Of a stretch of 64,000 bases of DNA, positions 47,733 through 62,400 are shown piece after piece. The stretch covers positions 41,311,677-41,375,676 of the forward strand of contig NC_067116.1 in NCBI RefSeq assembly GCF_021347895.1. Direction: 5' to 3'. The translations under genes and the position numbers were made by a program. Position 1 is the stretch's first letter; every line of letters begins with the position of its first letter. Below the pieces are notes generated by a model. That model did no database searches. It worked only from the letters and a program-made list of their open reading frames with translations, and was not told the origin of the DNA. The stretch comes from Acanthochromis polyacanthus. Taxonomy: Eukaryota; Chordata; Actinopteri; Pomacentridae.

Positions 47733-50529
47733 TTTCCTTGTTGCTGTACAACTCATGACCTCAGAGGAAGCAGTTTTTGGACTAAAAGAGGTACAGCAAA
47801 TATATCATATTCTGTGGAGAAGGAGGAGGAGGTGAGGTCGGTGTTTTAAAGCAGAAATCTTCAGTTTGTAGTGGTGGAGTTAGTGGCAAGCGTAGGAGGG
47901 ACGGAGTGATATTAAGTGTGCCAGAGCACTCTTTCGACCATTGTGGTCTAACAAGAGCGCCGTCTGTCTGAAACCTCTCCATGGTCTCTTTAGATCACAG
48001 AGAGGTGTGGATATCTCAGTGAGAGGCAACTCAGAGGCTGCCTTAAACAAAGGCAGGTCATGCTGCATGGTTCTTCTCCAGTTTTTTGAAGGCCAATGTA
48101 GGCTGACAGCTGGGCGGGCCAGCAAGTTACAACTGCCCTGGGTACAGATTGGAAAAGGCTGCAGAAAGCCTCATCTGCTCAGAGGGTGGAAGCTCACAAC
48201 TAGGAATCAGCATCACAGTGTAAACTTTGCTTTCCCTCAAGTAAATGCATCTATGATCTATATAATAATGGCTCAGACGATGCAATCTGCTTTTGATGAA
48301 ATCTGCTGCAAGGGAGAAACAGAAAAACTCCTTTGTAACAATATCATCAGTCTCAGCATCACAATGGTACAGTGGTAATGCACAATAGCTGCTTATCTCT
48401 ACATTGGTTTTGGAGTTAAGATGTGGAACAAAAATGACTCCAGTGCAGAAGTTGCTTTTGGGAAACTCAAGGGCGGCTCCAGCCTGCGAGCCTCTCTCGT
48501 TCCCGGCAAATAAACACCCGTATTTATTTTCCCTGGGTCGCATTGCAGCAGAGGCCACTGGTCCATGTCGAAGAGAAATTACATCATGACGGTGGCGCCT
48601 TTCTCCCGGGCAGAGGTCATGGGTCACGGCGGGAGGTGGTAGCAGAGCCACGAGCAGCAGAGCGGTAAGGAGACTGGCAGTCTGCTGGGGTCAGTCTGGG
48701 CACCGCTGAGCAGGCAGCCAGCTCCCAATCTGATAGAACTCCTGGCTCAACCTCTGACCAGGTTGTTTCCATCGAGCTCGAGCTGCTTTGTGCAATGACT
48801 TGTGCAGCAGAGTGGCTGTACAAGTCGGTGGACCCCAGAGTTGCCACCTTTGGGCTGGAGAGGGGTTAAAAGATGTGAGGATGGCGGGCGACAGAATCCG
48901 GTTTCCTCTCAGCAAGAGGCGTCCTCCTCCCGGTCAGAGCCTGTTTACGGCTTCAGTGACAGTCTGATGTGTCTATTTCAATCGGAGCAGCTCCTTTGCC
49001 ATCCCTCCGCCTCAGGCTCTCTGCTGTGCTGACGCTGCAGCCTCAACTCACACATGCTGCGGTCACAGTGAGGCACACTCAGGCCTGGAGATGTGACCAA
49101 AATATAACAACAATGCATTTCTTCATGGTGGGGTAATGTGCAATGTGGTGACAATCGCATTTTCCAATTTATGCAGGAAAACATGTAATGACAAAATACA
49201 CGGTGCGAGGATAGCAACCATTCTGAGTTTACACACAGCGGTTGCAAAGTGAAACTTGTGTCTGTCTGGGTCAGAGACATTCTGTTTTCACTGTGTTTAG
49301 AGCCACACAGTCTCTGCTTTCCATAAGTCACTATTACTTTATATGATATTCAATTTGATTTATGTTTGGTTTTCCAATTCAGATTGAACCCACTAAAGTA
49401 TACGGCCATAAGATACAAATCAGTGATCTGAAAATGAATTGAAAACAGTAAAATGCGGCATACCCAGCGGGGAATGTCTGTCTGCGTGCAGATCCAGAGG
49501 TCTCTGGCGATGCATGGCAGTTACTTGATGAGCATTTATGGTAAGCAGTTAATATAATATTGAGCGCCCAGGGTAATGTAAGTCTGCAAAAGGCTGGGCA
49601 AGAGTTTCTAAGAGTAACAGCAGAAATGAAATCAAAATAAGACTCTCATGCGTCATATCAAATCATGCTGAGACTGTGCTTTGTGTTCCTTGGACGGCGT
49701 TCACCTAAACAGGACATCTTTAAGGGGAGGAATTAAGTAACATTCAACCTTACCCATTTCCCAAATATTTACATTAGGTGACGGGTGTGTAGGTTTGGGT
49801 TTGAAGGGATGTGTTGGCCGCAGAGACTGACTGATGGAAAAAGCAATTCTGTGTCGACACTCTGCTCTTGTTTCGTCTGACCTCCTGGTTTCTTTTGGAT
49901 CCCTGCTCCCATCTTCTCGCTCCATATCTTTCTCCCTGACGTGTCCTGAGGCCCCGACTGTCCCGTTACTAACCCATTGCTCATCCGTACACATCAACAC
50001 GTCCACACCCGAGTGGAAAAAGAGGTGGGAGGAGAAGGAGGTGAAGGAGATTACCTTTAAAGTGTGCTAGCGATGCGTATTCCCTGTTTTAAGCGTGACA
50101 TCTGAGGGTGTTTCACATCTAAGCTATAATTACCTGCACAAATATGTGGAAAACTGCAAGGCAACACATATCGGGCAGATCATCTGGTCCTGTCGGGAGG
50201 CAGACGGCAGTCCCACTGTTGCACTAATGACTTAATAGCCCCCTTAATGACCAAATAGCCCACTGCCATCCAGAAGCACTTAGACAATTATGTGCTGGCC
50301 AGAACTCTGCAGGCGGAGACGGAGGGAGGTGCACCAGCTCTGCGTGGACGTTGAGAAAACGGGGCACTTGACCGCAGAATAGATCGTGATTCTTGTACTT
50401 GATTTGTGGTTTTTTAGGAAATCTGTTGGAGAAAAATGAGTGAGTTCAACAGCAGGCAGCAAGAACGAATAGAAGACTCGAGGAATGTAGCTCCAGGAGA
50501 TGGTCAGTTGAAAGTAAATGTCACAATTT

Positions 50530-50744
50530 CAGCATTTTCTTTTTTCTGTAAGTTATTTTTTGGGCCTTTTTTAGCGCTTATTATAGAGGACGGTGGAGAG
50601 AGAGACAAGAAACATGGGAAGAAGAGTGGGGGAAGGACATGCAGCAAATGGCAGTGGGTCAGATTCAAACCCATGACCGCTGCATTGGAGACAACAGCCT
50701 CTGGTTGTGGGTCGCCTGCTCAACCAGTTGAGTTACCAGGGTGC
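50530..50744 (-). mobile_element. tRNA-derived SINE, minus orientation
   Basis: On the minus strand the element starts near 50744 with GCACCCTGGTAACTCAACTG and GTTGAGC, a tRNA-like A box. A B-box-like GGGTTTGAATC follows. The body (GCATGTCCTTCCCCCACTC, CCATGTTTCTTGTCTC) is a repeat common in teleosts, different from the family at 9552 and 53049. Its right body end is approximate. Confidence 0.75.
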
Positions 50745-53048
50745 TAATTTTATTGTTTTCTTAAGTCGAATAACTTAACCAACCAACCAGAACTACCACC
50801 AAAAAGTACTTGTGCATCCCAGGGTTGATTTTCCTCATAATTGTGGTTGCAGACCAGAATCTCGCGACACAAGAAAAACATTTTTCCAACAGCAGTGGAG
50901 CAGAGACCCCAAGTGACACGTCCGCTCTCTCTTCCCCCAACCCTGCACCATAAACACTGGCAGTGCCACTACATGCTATATATTGTGTTTTCGATTTGGT
51001 AGTTCTGCCCGAATGTTAAATTACACTTCCTACACCCTATATAGTACACGTAAAGTATCCCCCAATGCGCCGTGAAAAGTAGTGTACAGCTGATGGTCAC
51101 CAGCCAGCACTATGTCTCATCATGCATTGCACAGAAGAAAAATGGCAGACAAAGAGGAGAGAACATATTGAGGATTTCCACAGATTTCTGATGCTATTCT
51201 ATAGTGTGAAGATACTATATTTTCTACAGAATGTAGCTTGTCGAAATGGCAACAGGCATGAGACAAATCAGTGAGTTATGGCATGAAAGTATTAAAATAA
51301 AAAATAATAATTCATGTTAATATATTTAATGGAAGCAGAGCGGTGTATTACAACAAAAACAAAGAAAAAAGTTACTTTTCTATGTTTTTATTGGAAAATA
51401 CGCTCAGTATAAAATTAATTATTACGAAAATGTCACTTGTTTCACTGCCATAGCTGGCATCAAACTAATATGTTTTAATTAAGCAACAGCAGTGACGTAA
51501 TTAATAGACTTGAGAAGTGTTATTTTTTTCTGAAGAGCTCCTTACATTCACTATGCAGTATTCCCTGCACTGAGTCTAGTTCAGCTTTTAAATAATAGGA
51601 TTATTGTTATCCTTTTGCACAGCAAGATGTTTACATTACCCATTCTTCTTGCACATTCTCAGGCAATTCATTTACACATTCATACACACTGGAAGTACTT
51701 CTATGACTATTTTATGACCTGTAGTCCCTTGATTACACTTGCTGCTGATTTGACTTCAAACGCTGCTTCTTATTCAGACTTTTTGTCCACTGACTTGCAA
51801 CACGTTTTAAAATCTTTGTGATACAGTTTACCGTAATGCACTAAATCGCTAAGTTAAATGCCTTGTATTTGAAAACCTGCTTGGCAATAAAACTGCTTTT
51901 GAAATTCTGCAAAATCAGCAACTTAAACTTTATTAACCAAATTTCAACCTAACCAAGAAACCTGCAAACCCTGTGCACCCTTAAAGAGCGCCTACATCCA
52001 GCAGATCTAAAAGAGTGTCGCTCTGAGTGTACCTGAGAGACCTGAGGAAATGACTCCACCACATTGTCGCTGAGCTGAGCGCCGCTGAGGCAGTGAGTTA
52101 AGCGTGGCAGGTCAGAGTGCTCTTCCATGCTTTCGCGTTCAATGTGCCAAAATCCTTCCCTCTTCTCCTTTTCCTTCGCCCACGTTTCCCCCTTTTGGAG
52201 GAGAAAATGAGTTCTGCCTAAACTGTAGCAACCTCACGTCACTCTGTGGATCCATCTTCACTCTTCTTCTCTTCAAATGAGGAACAAAGCTGCTAAGCAC
52301 AAACACACACACAACTGTAGTCAGTTTCTGTGTAATTATTTTGTCATCCTTACAGTTGAAATTGCCGTAAATCAAATGGCGGTTGACTCCTGGAGGCAGG
52401 TAACCTCAGAGACACACACATTATATTTCTGTGTTACATATTTGCTCATCACAACAAGGGAAACTGCAGTAAATTGTGCAAAGCTGGAGGTTGTTTTCTG
52501 TGGGAAGGGCAGGTAGTTTCCATGATGGCTGAGGTTAATCTCAGGTTGTCTGGGCCAGAGGCTGATTGATCACAGACAGGAATGTGACTAACTGATTTCC
52601 TCAGAGACCCACTTGGCCCCTCTGGAATGTTGTTGTCTTTTGGGACGTCGCTGTTTTATAACCTTTGTTTAACCAGGTTAGCCCCACTAGAACCCAGGAT
52701 CGGGATGTGTGTAGCTTAAGTTTGTGCGCTTGTTTTGGGGGCTCTGGGGTGTATTTTATCTAATTTTTACTTTGAGATGTGGCTTAAATGCAACACAACA
52801 GTTAGTAGATTGTAAATGCATGAAAAGTATGTGTTCAGGCAGTATTTTCTGCAGTTGGAAATGGCATAAAATAATTTCATTTAGTCCTTCAAACTAAAGA
52901 CAAAGTAGGCAAATCTAATCCAATACATTTTATATCAAAATTTGCAAATATTCTTCTCTGTTCGCTGGATGTGCAGTGGTAGTACACAGTTCTGTCTCTG
53001 CAAACGGGACACAAAGTGGTTAAGTATGTTCCGTGCATGTTTGCGCTC

Positions 53049-53411
53049 ATCCATCCATCCATTCTCTATACACCGCTTTATTGTCACTAGGGTCACGGGG
53101 GGTGCTGGAGCCTATCCCAGCTGACTCGGGCGAAGGCAGGGAACACCCTGGACAGGTCACCAGTCTGTCACAGGGCTACATATACAGACAAACAGTCACA
53201 CTCACATTCACACCTACGGGCAATTTAGAGTAACCAATTAACCTCAGCAATTTTTTTGGACTGTGGGAGGAAGCTGGAGTACCCGGACAAAACCCATGCA
53301 TGCACAGGGAGAACATGCAAACTCCATGCAGAAAGATCCACCCCGGGATTTGAACTGGAGATCTACTTGCTGCAAGGCGAAAGTGCTAACCACTATACCA
53401 CTGCGCAGCCC
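53049..53411 (-). mobile_element. tRNA-derived SINE-type element, minus orientation
   Basis: Inverted relative of the copy at 9552-9920, with the same order of blocks. The ATGG-type tail (CATCCATCCATCC) is now on the left and the tRNA-like head (GGGCTGCGCAGTGGTATAGTG on the minus strand) is on the right. The B box has decayed to AGTTCAAATCC. The 36-codon-plus open frames crossing both copies are by-products. Confidence 0.85.
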
Positions 53412-56400
53412 TATATGCCAACTAGCTAGAAATAATTGAAAAAAATCTTTCGTCAGAGTCCATTTTTAAGTGGAAAAAATACATCATATATAAACAATTG
53501 CCCTCCAGAATGTGCTTATCTGACGTCCATACCCTGCAAAATTAGCATTACAAATCACCACTGCCAAATAAAAGCAAGTCGATCATGTTTCTTGTAGGCG
53601 TGTTGTTGTAGATTAGCTGTAGTATTTGGTTGTGCCACCAGGTGAAGCCTTTTAATGTTTAATACTGGGCACTTTCATGATGACAAGTGGACAGCATTGT
53701 GGGAGCTTAGCGAGTAAAGGAGCACCATCATAAAGACTTCTGTGAGGCTTACTTACCTCAGGCTAGCAAACAAGTGCAAAATTAGGCTTGGAAAAACTAG
53801 GGCAGCGATGCTGGACTCTAGTGGAACATTAGATGGTTGAGGTTTTTGGATTTATTAAGGTTTCTGCGTTGCGACAGATGTAAACAAAAACTTGGATAGC
53901 TTTGTGTCAATACTAGTCACTTAAAATGACCATTATTTCAGCCAGAATATCCTTGGTTTATTGTTTCTAGATCAGTTTAGTTACACACACACACTTGGTG
54001 ACATTTAAAGAACAATAATGATCTTTACCTTTGTTTAAGGTGAGTGAATAGTTTAAATAAACTTTGAAAATTGGTAGATACTGAGAAGTGAAAACAAGTT
54101 TCTAAAATTACAATCTGGCATTTGATAGACCTTTTTAGGCCACCCTGACCTCCTCCCTCTGCACACTTTGTGGGTCAAAAACACTGTCACACTTCTTTCA
54201 CTCGCAGTGGAGAAGCATCATAATATGACAACTAAGGGACTATTTTTATCCCTTATGTTCTAGTTTTATGTCATTTTATTACTCCTCTCCTAAACAAGTG
54301 AAGTCTGGTTTACAAGTGCATGCCTCTTAACATTCTAGCTATAAACAGACACAGATTTGGCTAAATTCCACAAAGAAGTCTAATAGAATACACTTGATTC
54401 TACCATCTACCTTTGAAATCACATCACAACAGCCATAAGAACACCTAGAATAAACATGTGGCGTCAAACAGCAGCACGCAGCAACTAACTAACCAGACAG
54501 CGCGGCGTATCGATATCATCCAGGGTGGGTGAACATGGAAAAAAAGATTGCCAGCGCGCCACTGTGGCATGCCACTTTCCATGTCGGATGCTTGGTGGTC
54601 TGAAGTGAACTCAGCTTCCCGCTCTGCCGGTGACATCAGCCACACATACCTCTAACACCTCCGGCCAACAATCATAAATAGGTGCGAGTGGAGAGCGACT
54701 GCGTGTATGTATGCGTGTTGTGTGATGTGGGCTTGTTGGGGATTAGGTAGCATTAGCAGAGTCCTCTCTCTGAACCCGGTTTTAATGTGACCCATGCTTC
54801 TTTGTGCCCCTCTGCCCTGTCCCCATTATACACAACCCAGTGGAGCACTTCAGCTCTGCTTACACCCTCCTCCTGCACCTCTCACCTTTCTATACCCCCC
54901 CCTTCCAAGAAGAAAAAAAAAACACACATGTTCAAGCTCATTTTCACTCTCACACCATTTACCTGCAAGACAAAAAATATTATTTTAGTCGCAGTTTTAA
55001 CGTGTATTTATCCAGTCAGGCAGTAAAACACGATGCACATTCACACTTGGACCTGTGGAGGATAAAAACACTTTCATTCTACTACCATACAGAAAGCTGT
55101 TATTTGTGTTGTGCAAAGATAACATTTCCTCTGCTTCAAATTGAGAGTTTAAAATCGCTTCCATTTAAGTGTGTAATTGCCAGTTGGGAGGACTCCGAGG
55201 TTTTCAAAAACAATGCCGAGCAGCTCTCCTGGTCATAATTCCAGTTTAACTGAGCTACATGCACCTTTTTTCCATCAGGAAGTCTGTGATATTTTTACAT
55301 GATTTAATTTGTCTTTAGAGGTATACAGAAGAAGTTAAAAAGTCCTTCTTTTCTGCCTCGGACTGAGTGTGTCTCTTAGTGAAAACTGCCAGTTGGAACT
55401 CTTGAAACAGGGCTCCACTCGTAAACTTTATTAGGGAGCACATAAATCCTGTCGTGCTATCTCCCCCCCGAACAATTTGGGTACAGCGACTCCCTTTGCA
55501 CACCTCTCTATTAAAAGAATAACTCTGAGCTGAAGCAGGAAATGGAGGCAGACGGACAAACCGGCAAAGACGAAAGCAGAGGCAGAAGTAGAGCTAAGGC
55601 TGAGTGAGCAAATAGACGAGCAGGTAGAAATCAGAAAGGAAGTGGTACTATTAACTAGACTTGAGCCCCAGATGCTCTGGTACCAGAACAAACAGCTCTG
55701 CGGGAATAGATTACTTCAAAGATTAGTGAACGCACAAACACAGAACTTTGCAGGTCAAACTGAGCTTAGCCACTAATTTGAAAAATGTTTCCCTCTGTCC
55801 AAACTTTCATCCTCCCACCACCAAATTCCTTCCTGAACTGATCTAGTCTGAGTCTATGTCCTCAAAAAACTCTTCTTGTCATCATGCATTGACTTCTCTT
55901 TGTGCTTTCCAAAATGCTGCACCGCGTTACGATGGATTATAACACATAGAATTTTATAAACGGCTCCCAAACCGGCACCTGTCCACCTGAATTCACAATA
56001 GGCCTTGTGTTCCTGGAGAGAAATCCTTCAGCCCCCCAATCAATAAATTTATTTTACCTCAGTGCACTCTGGTGGCTCAGGGGATTTAAGGCATTTGTGC
56101 ATTTAGGCCTCCGTTTCACCTTTCGAATTAGAGTTCCCAGAAGTTTCTCCGAGCCGCACTGACTGGGACTCGGTTGCCCTTGCACTTGCCCCCTGGATGA
56201 CCCTATTTCTCTGGCTAAGGCCCAGTAGCCCCGTCTCTAACCCCCCTTGTACTTCAGCTGAGCATGACATTTTCAGTTCCTCGAAGTGACACCGGCCCGA
56301 GTCAATTAGTCTTTGCAAATTTGCTTTTAACAAGATAAGCGGTTTAGCGAATACATGCATGGGGGAGGATTATTTCTACTTTTTTTTTGGCACCAAAACG

Positions 56401-58440
56401 AAAGTATACAACAGCGGGGACACTGATGAAGGGTGAACTAACATTTTATCCAGATACTTCACTGAACTTCTTTGGCATTCTTCCTATGAACTTAAGTGAA
56501 AATTCCCATCCATCTGGTGCGTAAAAGGGGGAAAAAAAAAATGATAAAATTGGCTGCCCTGCTGTGGACGTGTGACCTGGTCAATCCCTACCACGAGAGA
56601 AAGGACCAAAAGAAACGAAAAAAAGGGATTATGAAAAAGAAAAGTGGAGGGACATGCAGAGAGCTGAGAGAGAAGAAGAAGCAGAACAGTCTCAGTGCCA
56701 CTCAGGCAAAACCGGAAAATAAAACCGCTCAGTTTGATGGTGCCGCAGAGCGAAAAAGGAACATTAACACAGGAAGACTTTTGCTGTCTCCACTCAACAG
56801 CTTTCTCTGTGCCAATATAAAAGACAACAATAAAACAGGATGCTGCCATGAAGTTTCTCTCTTCTCTCTACATTTGGTTTGGAGTTTTTTCTCCCCGGTG
56901 TTCGTTCACATCACGGTCAATTTCACCTGTCATTCAGCGGTGCAGTTTCTTCCCCCAACACAGTTCTCCTACCTTTTCCCAAAGCATACACTCTCTTGGC
57001 ATCTACTGGAACAGTTTAAATATAATATCAAACATATGGCAGAGTTTACCAAACGTAAATGAGATGAGAAATCAAATTTGCTGTGAGAGTCGCAGCAGGA
57101 CTGTGGTCTCTGAGGGGTGCCGTTGTTTAGGGAGGGCCTGGATGATGGGCAGCTGTAATTACAGCCACAAAACTGAGTGGGAGAGCTGAAGATGGAAGGG
57201 ACGGGATGAATGAGGGCTCCAGGAGGAGAGGGGAGCACGGAGGAAGGAGGTCCAGCGGGGAAGAAGTGGAGAGGGAGGGTCTCTCGGTGGGTGGCTATTC
57301 TCTCGTTTTTCTTCCTCGTTCTGTCTTGTGGGTGTGCATCATGTGACAATGTGTAATTGGCCTGTGGTCACACCAGAGTTGTGCAAACAGATTAGCAGGG
57401 AAACATGTCAGCCTGAGGGGGCTGCCGAGGTGAATGTGTGCGCTGTGCGAATCACAGATGTGGGATTGTGTAGGAAATGGTTAGACGGGGTGAAGCCTAC
57501 ATTAATGGTGAGCAGGTGGGCCAGCTGACTGTCACAGACAAATTTGTTGTCGTGGGCACTCGGGCGAACGTCTAAGAGCTCTTGAGCTGCCCAAGTTTAT
57601 TCAGTACAGACACATTTGCCCGTACACAGCTTTGCAATGCCTCATTTGCATTCAGTAAATTAAATTATGTCAGCACTCCGCTCATATATTCCAGAGGCTC
57701 AGTGTGGTTTAAGGACGCTTGAGGATACAAATTTTGCTCTCCGTCATAAAGCCTGACTCGACTTCACCACAGCGAACGCTGAACAGAAGTTCACTGTGTG
57801 ATCGGGCTGGCATCTCTGAAACCTCTCACCAAGTTTGTATTTCATGCACCATAGACACCAGCTTATATTTTAATATCATACAGCATGTAAATGAGTTCTA
57901 AATCAAAGGTTTGGTACTTTGGGAAGCTAAAAGAGCGTGAAGTGGAGAACCTCATCACCCGGCTCCGTCCAAATGTTAAAAAGTCATTCTTTCAATAAAT
58001 TAAATCTCATTCATTCACCAAAAACAGAGAGCAACACATAACCTGCGGTTTGCCGCACTATTTCTCGACTGGAAGAAGTGACTTCCAGGGGGCTCGCTGC
58101 CACTGTGAAGTAACCAGCTGAGAAAAAAACAAGTTTTAATCATTGAGTCTCAGAGATGCAGGTTGATTGATTTGAATCCCGTGTTTCCAAATAATCAAAA
58201 ATAAAGCTTTTACAACAGAGTCAATACAAAACAACTATATATTCTTTTCTCCTTGGTGCAACTGAGAAGAACAGTCACACAACAAAACATCTTTTTGGTT
58301 GAACTGCAGGCTGTGTTAGGGAGGAGACGAGCACAGAAACTAACTATGTGCAGCCGGCATGTGTTTTACAGTACTGGTAACATCTGGGGGCAGTTGGAAA
58401 AAAATGTCGAAAAAACTTTGATTTCTGTTTTTTTCTGCTA

Positions 58441-58458
58441 TGCTAAGCTAAGCTAAGC
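58441..58458. repeat. short (GCTAA)n repeat
   Basis: TGCTAAGCTAAGCTAAGC: three to four GCTAA units, a motif often found inside decayed fish repeats. Confidence 0.7.
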
Positions 58459-59399
58459 CAAAAAGCAGTTTTAACTCTGCATCTAGATTAATAGTTAACA
58501 AGAGCTTTATCACACTTCTAATGTAACTCTAAATAAATATGTGTATTTTCCAGAATGTCCAACTTGTCCTTTAAGAGTGAAGAACACTGAAATGTTATAT
58601 TGAATTTTGTCATGGAAATGACCTCATTGTAAAACTGTAACTCACAGAAACAAAGGAAACTGTCCCGTTGAGCTACAATCCAGCAGTTTTCTCAGCTGAA
58701 GTCGGCTCTGGGAACAAACAGGTGCTGCAGAAGTGAACATTCCTGACCCTGAGCTGAGGAGACGAACAATCAGAGAGCGTCAAAAAGAATAAGAGCCATA
58801 AAGAACCTGGTGGACGTACTGTACGAGCCAATTCAGATATGTGAGTTTAACTTGGCTGAGGAAAGTCGGTGTGTAAGCACATGCAGTTATTGGTTTCTGA
58901 TGCCCCTGTCAGCTCTGTGCCAAACCACCTGCCTTCGGGTAGTAACAACATCCCATAATATACTGCCCAGTGTGGGTGGCAATCGCGCTTTGCCTTGAAA
59001 AACCGCTTTACGTCTATATTCCCTCTCATGGCTAAAAAAGGGGCCTTTCATTACCAGCAGGTGTCTAGTTCAGGCAAAAGCACATTCGTGTTACTTTCTA
59101 GCAAAGACTTAAACATCTGAATCACATTTTTTAAATAATTGTGTTGTTTTTCTGATACCACTTGCTAATATGGTAACTATCATAAAGAGTTTATAGGATG
59201 AAGCTAGTTATTAATGAATTATTTACAGATTTACAAGTCCTTTATAGAATTTAACAACAACAATTCAACATGAGCTGTCAGGCTATGAACAATAGATTTT
59301 GGAAGGTGTTTATCCACACTTTGTTTTTAATTATTCAGGAAGTTTCCAGTCAAGTTCTTTTGAAAACGTTTTTTTTTTTTTTAAATAAAAAGTGATAAA

Positions 59400-59417
59400 C
59401 TAACCCTAATCCTAACC
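59400..59417. repeat. telomere-like 18-bp motif
   Basis: CTAACCCTAATCCTAACC is three vertebrate telomere-type units, the middle one with one change. It is too short to be more than a curiosity. Confidence 0.6.
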
Positions 59418-62400
59418 GAATGACTGATTAAGATATAAATGTGCAAAAAGGTTTATATTTCAGTGTTTTATTAAAAAAAAAATAGGAATTTGAGGACTTT
59501 TAAGAACTTGTTTGTTGTTACCCAAAGTTGAGATTCTAGTTTCATGACTAATTAATTTGTTGCAACTTTGTTACAAATACATACATGTCACATCACGTTT
59601 TTGGATGAGTGCCATAATTATTTGTACACTAAAAAAAGAAAAATGGTTGGACCACCTTAAATATGTCGCATGCACTGGAATGAACTTTATCCAAACTAAT
59701 TTAATAAGTGACTGTAAATGCCATTGGTTGAAGTCAGATCTACTAAAATCAATAGATTACTCTCAAATGAGCATTTGTGCAATTTTATCTTAAGTAGAAT
59801 TTACCTGAAGTTTCCATTTTTTTCCAAGCATTTGAATTTACTGTAAGGAAAATTTAAATGATCATCTTTTCATTAAAGTTCTTTTGTTGTCTTTTTCCCT
59901 CTTGACTTCTGTTGGAATTCCATTCTTATGGCGCGATGCAACACAATTTTTGCCATAAGTAGGAACTCACATATCTCATAACTGGCAAATGTAGACAAAC
60001 CCATCTTCCTCGTATATTGCCGTGTGACAGTGTATTTTTCCCTCTACTCGACAACTCGTCCCCACGTGAAATTTGTTTTAATGTCGCAAACACCGTGCAT
60101 TATGGATGGAACAAGACTTTCTTAATAAATTTATGGGAGACGGTGACATAACCACAAAATGGCGTAGGTCGAGGACGTCGTAAATTGAGTACCTATTTTA
60201 ATCAAACTAGAAGTAAACGGTAACGGGGATGTGACACCCACAACGCTAAAGAAGCAGTAAACCGAATTTTCCCACTTCTGTGAAATTTGAATACCGTGTT
60301 AAAGGGATAAAACCTTATTTCAAGATGATAGAATCCACAAAAGTAAACTGCATTCACCAAAAACAGCTTTATTTCGACTACAGCTTAATTCCTGAACCCT
60401 TACAGAATAAATCATCGGACAGAGACGATGAAAAGAAGAAGATAAATGTTGGAGGATGCTTGCTGGTTGGCAGAGCTGTGAGGTGTCGGGGCCTGGGAGA
60501 GTTCAAATAGGATGAGAGTCAGGATTATAAATTACATTTACAGGGAGCAGTTGTCTCAGTTTTGTCTGAAGAGTTTGATCTACAGCATCTCGACTACAAA
60601 GATATCGAATGATAAACTGGAAGAGATGTTTTTGAGTGTTTTAAATCAAACATGCGTGGTCGCAAATATGGATAAAGTCTTCAAATAAGGGCACCGTTCC
60701 TGTGGTTTTGTCTGGCTGTATCCTTAAAGCTGAATTTCATCTATTCCTGCAGGTTTTAGGGTCAGTCAGTTGTAAAACGTTTCACAGAGATGATTCCTCA
60801 GCATCATGTCACTCTGCAACTTCACAGAATATGATAATGGGAAAAATATGGACCGATCTCGGCGTGAGCTCTGGATAGAAATGAACTAATACAGTGTTTT
60901 TGATAGATTTCTCTGCTGTTGATTCTCGCAGGTAGTAGTGTCGACGGCCGACAGCAGCCTGACAGATGGACGGTGCAGGCATGCGTGTCGTTGTTGACAG
61001 CCAAAAAAACTAGATCTTTGTGAAAAAGCTCACGGAAGGGCGAGTGAACACTGGAATGGGAGTCTATTTTATCGACTTGCCAAAATGCAAACGGGGAAGA
61101 GTGCATGAGAGACGTGGAGAAAGAGAGTCAGAGCGAGAGGCCAGGAGCCCCTCAGAGCCTCCGTGGTGACGGCCAACCCAAGCACTCGAGAGCAGTGTGA
61201 ATGGCTTTTTAATGCCTGCTAACAGCCGGGGTATTTAGTGGGATGGGGGGGATGGATGAAGGGATATGGTGAAGGATGGGCGGGGAGGAGAAAGGATGAG
61301 AGTGACGACAATGTTTAGACAAGAAGGTCCCCACTGACCTCTGACGCTGCACTGCTGCCCTCCATGCAGGCTGCAGGGCTCAAGTGCAATCTGGGTTTAA
61401 ATTTCTAACGTTGCGGTCTCGTCCCCGACTCCTACCTCATTTATCCTCTTCGTATTTTTCTTGAGGTCTTGTTATTTTGCCTGAGACTGACACAGATGAA
61501 GTCTCAATTATGTGGAAATCACAGGGGCAATTGCCTTTATTGCTCTACTATCTATAGATGACCGTCCAGCTGGCTACTGACTGCACGCTCGCTCAAACTG
61601 GATTTATATGCTGCTGAGAAACGCCGTCCAATACAAGTATAACGCAAAGTCTGATATTCTATCAATAACAGTCCTGACAAATTTTCACCATACTGTGGCA
61701 GCGGTCAGGAGGAAGGCACTGGCTTGTGTCTACTTGGACTTGACTCTGGTCTTGGCCTTGATTGTGACTCCAGCGCTGATTTTCCTACAACGAGACAGAA
61801 ATCCTCCTGCATATAAACTGTGACTGAAACCTAATAAGGCTGTAAATGTATGGTAAAGGAAGGAACAGGAGAGAAATGATCATGTTTTCTCTTTTTAACT
61901 GGGTTCTGGAGATTTTATTTCATATGTTTTGTGAACACCGGTGATTCAAAAGAATGACGGCAAAGGTAAAAAAAAATGCATCTGTTTGTTGCATTTCTCT
62001 GTAAAAACTTTTATTGTATTTATAAACAGACCTGATATTGACAAAACGGCTCTACAAATTTGTGCTTGTAACGGGGTAGTTTCGTGCTACATCATTGTTA
62101 CCCGCGAGTCTGTTTCTGCTATTGGAGACAAAATGATTTGAAAACTCACTCTGCCTGAACAACAAAGGATTTTGCGAACCATTTAACTACCCTCCGTGTC
62201 ATAAAACAGCATATGCAACTAATTGCAGTGCATTCTATCAAAGAGCCAAAATCCATTTTTATCATGTTTATCAGAGGAGGAATACCGGTGTAAAAACCCC
62301 GTCGGATCGTATAAACCACATAAACTTCGCTATCTTACCTCAACCCGGCTGCTGTTTACACAACACGGCCCCAGACTCAAACAAAAGCTGGAAGGTTCCA

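Noticed and set aside
48127..48651. 174-codon minus-strand open frame
   Set aside because: Random-looking composition, no motif, no splice partners. Opposite-strand frames of similar length overlap it.
56496..57062. 188-codon lysine-rich open frame
   Set aside because: Purine-rich low-complexity start and no domain, inside the presumed trabd2 intron.
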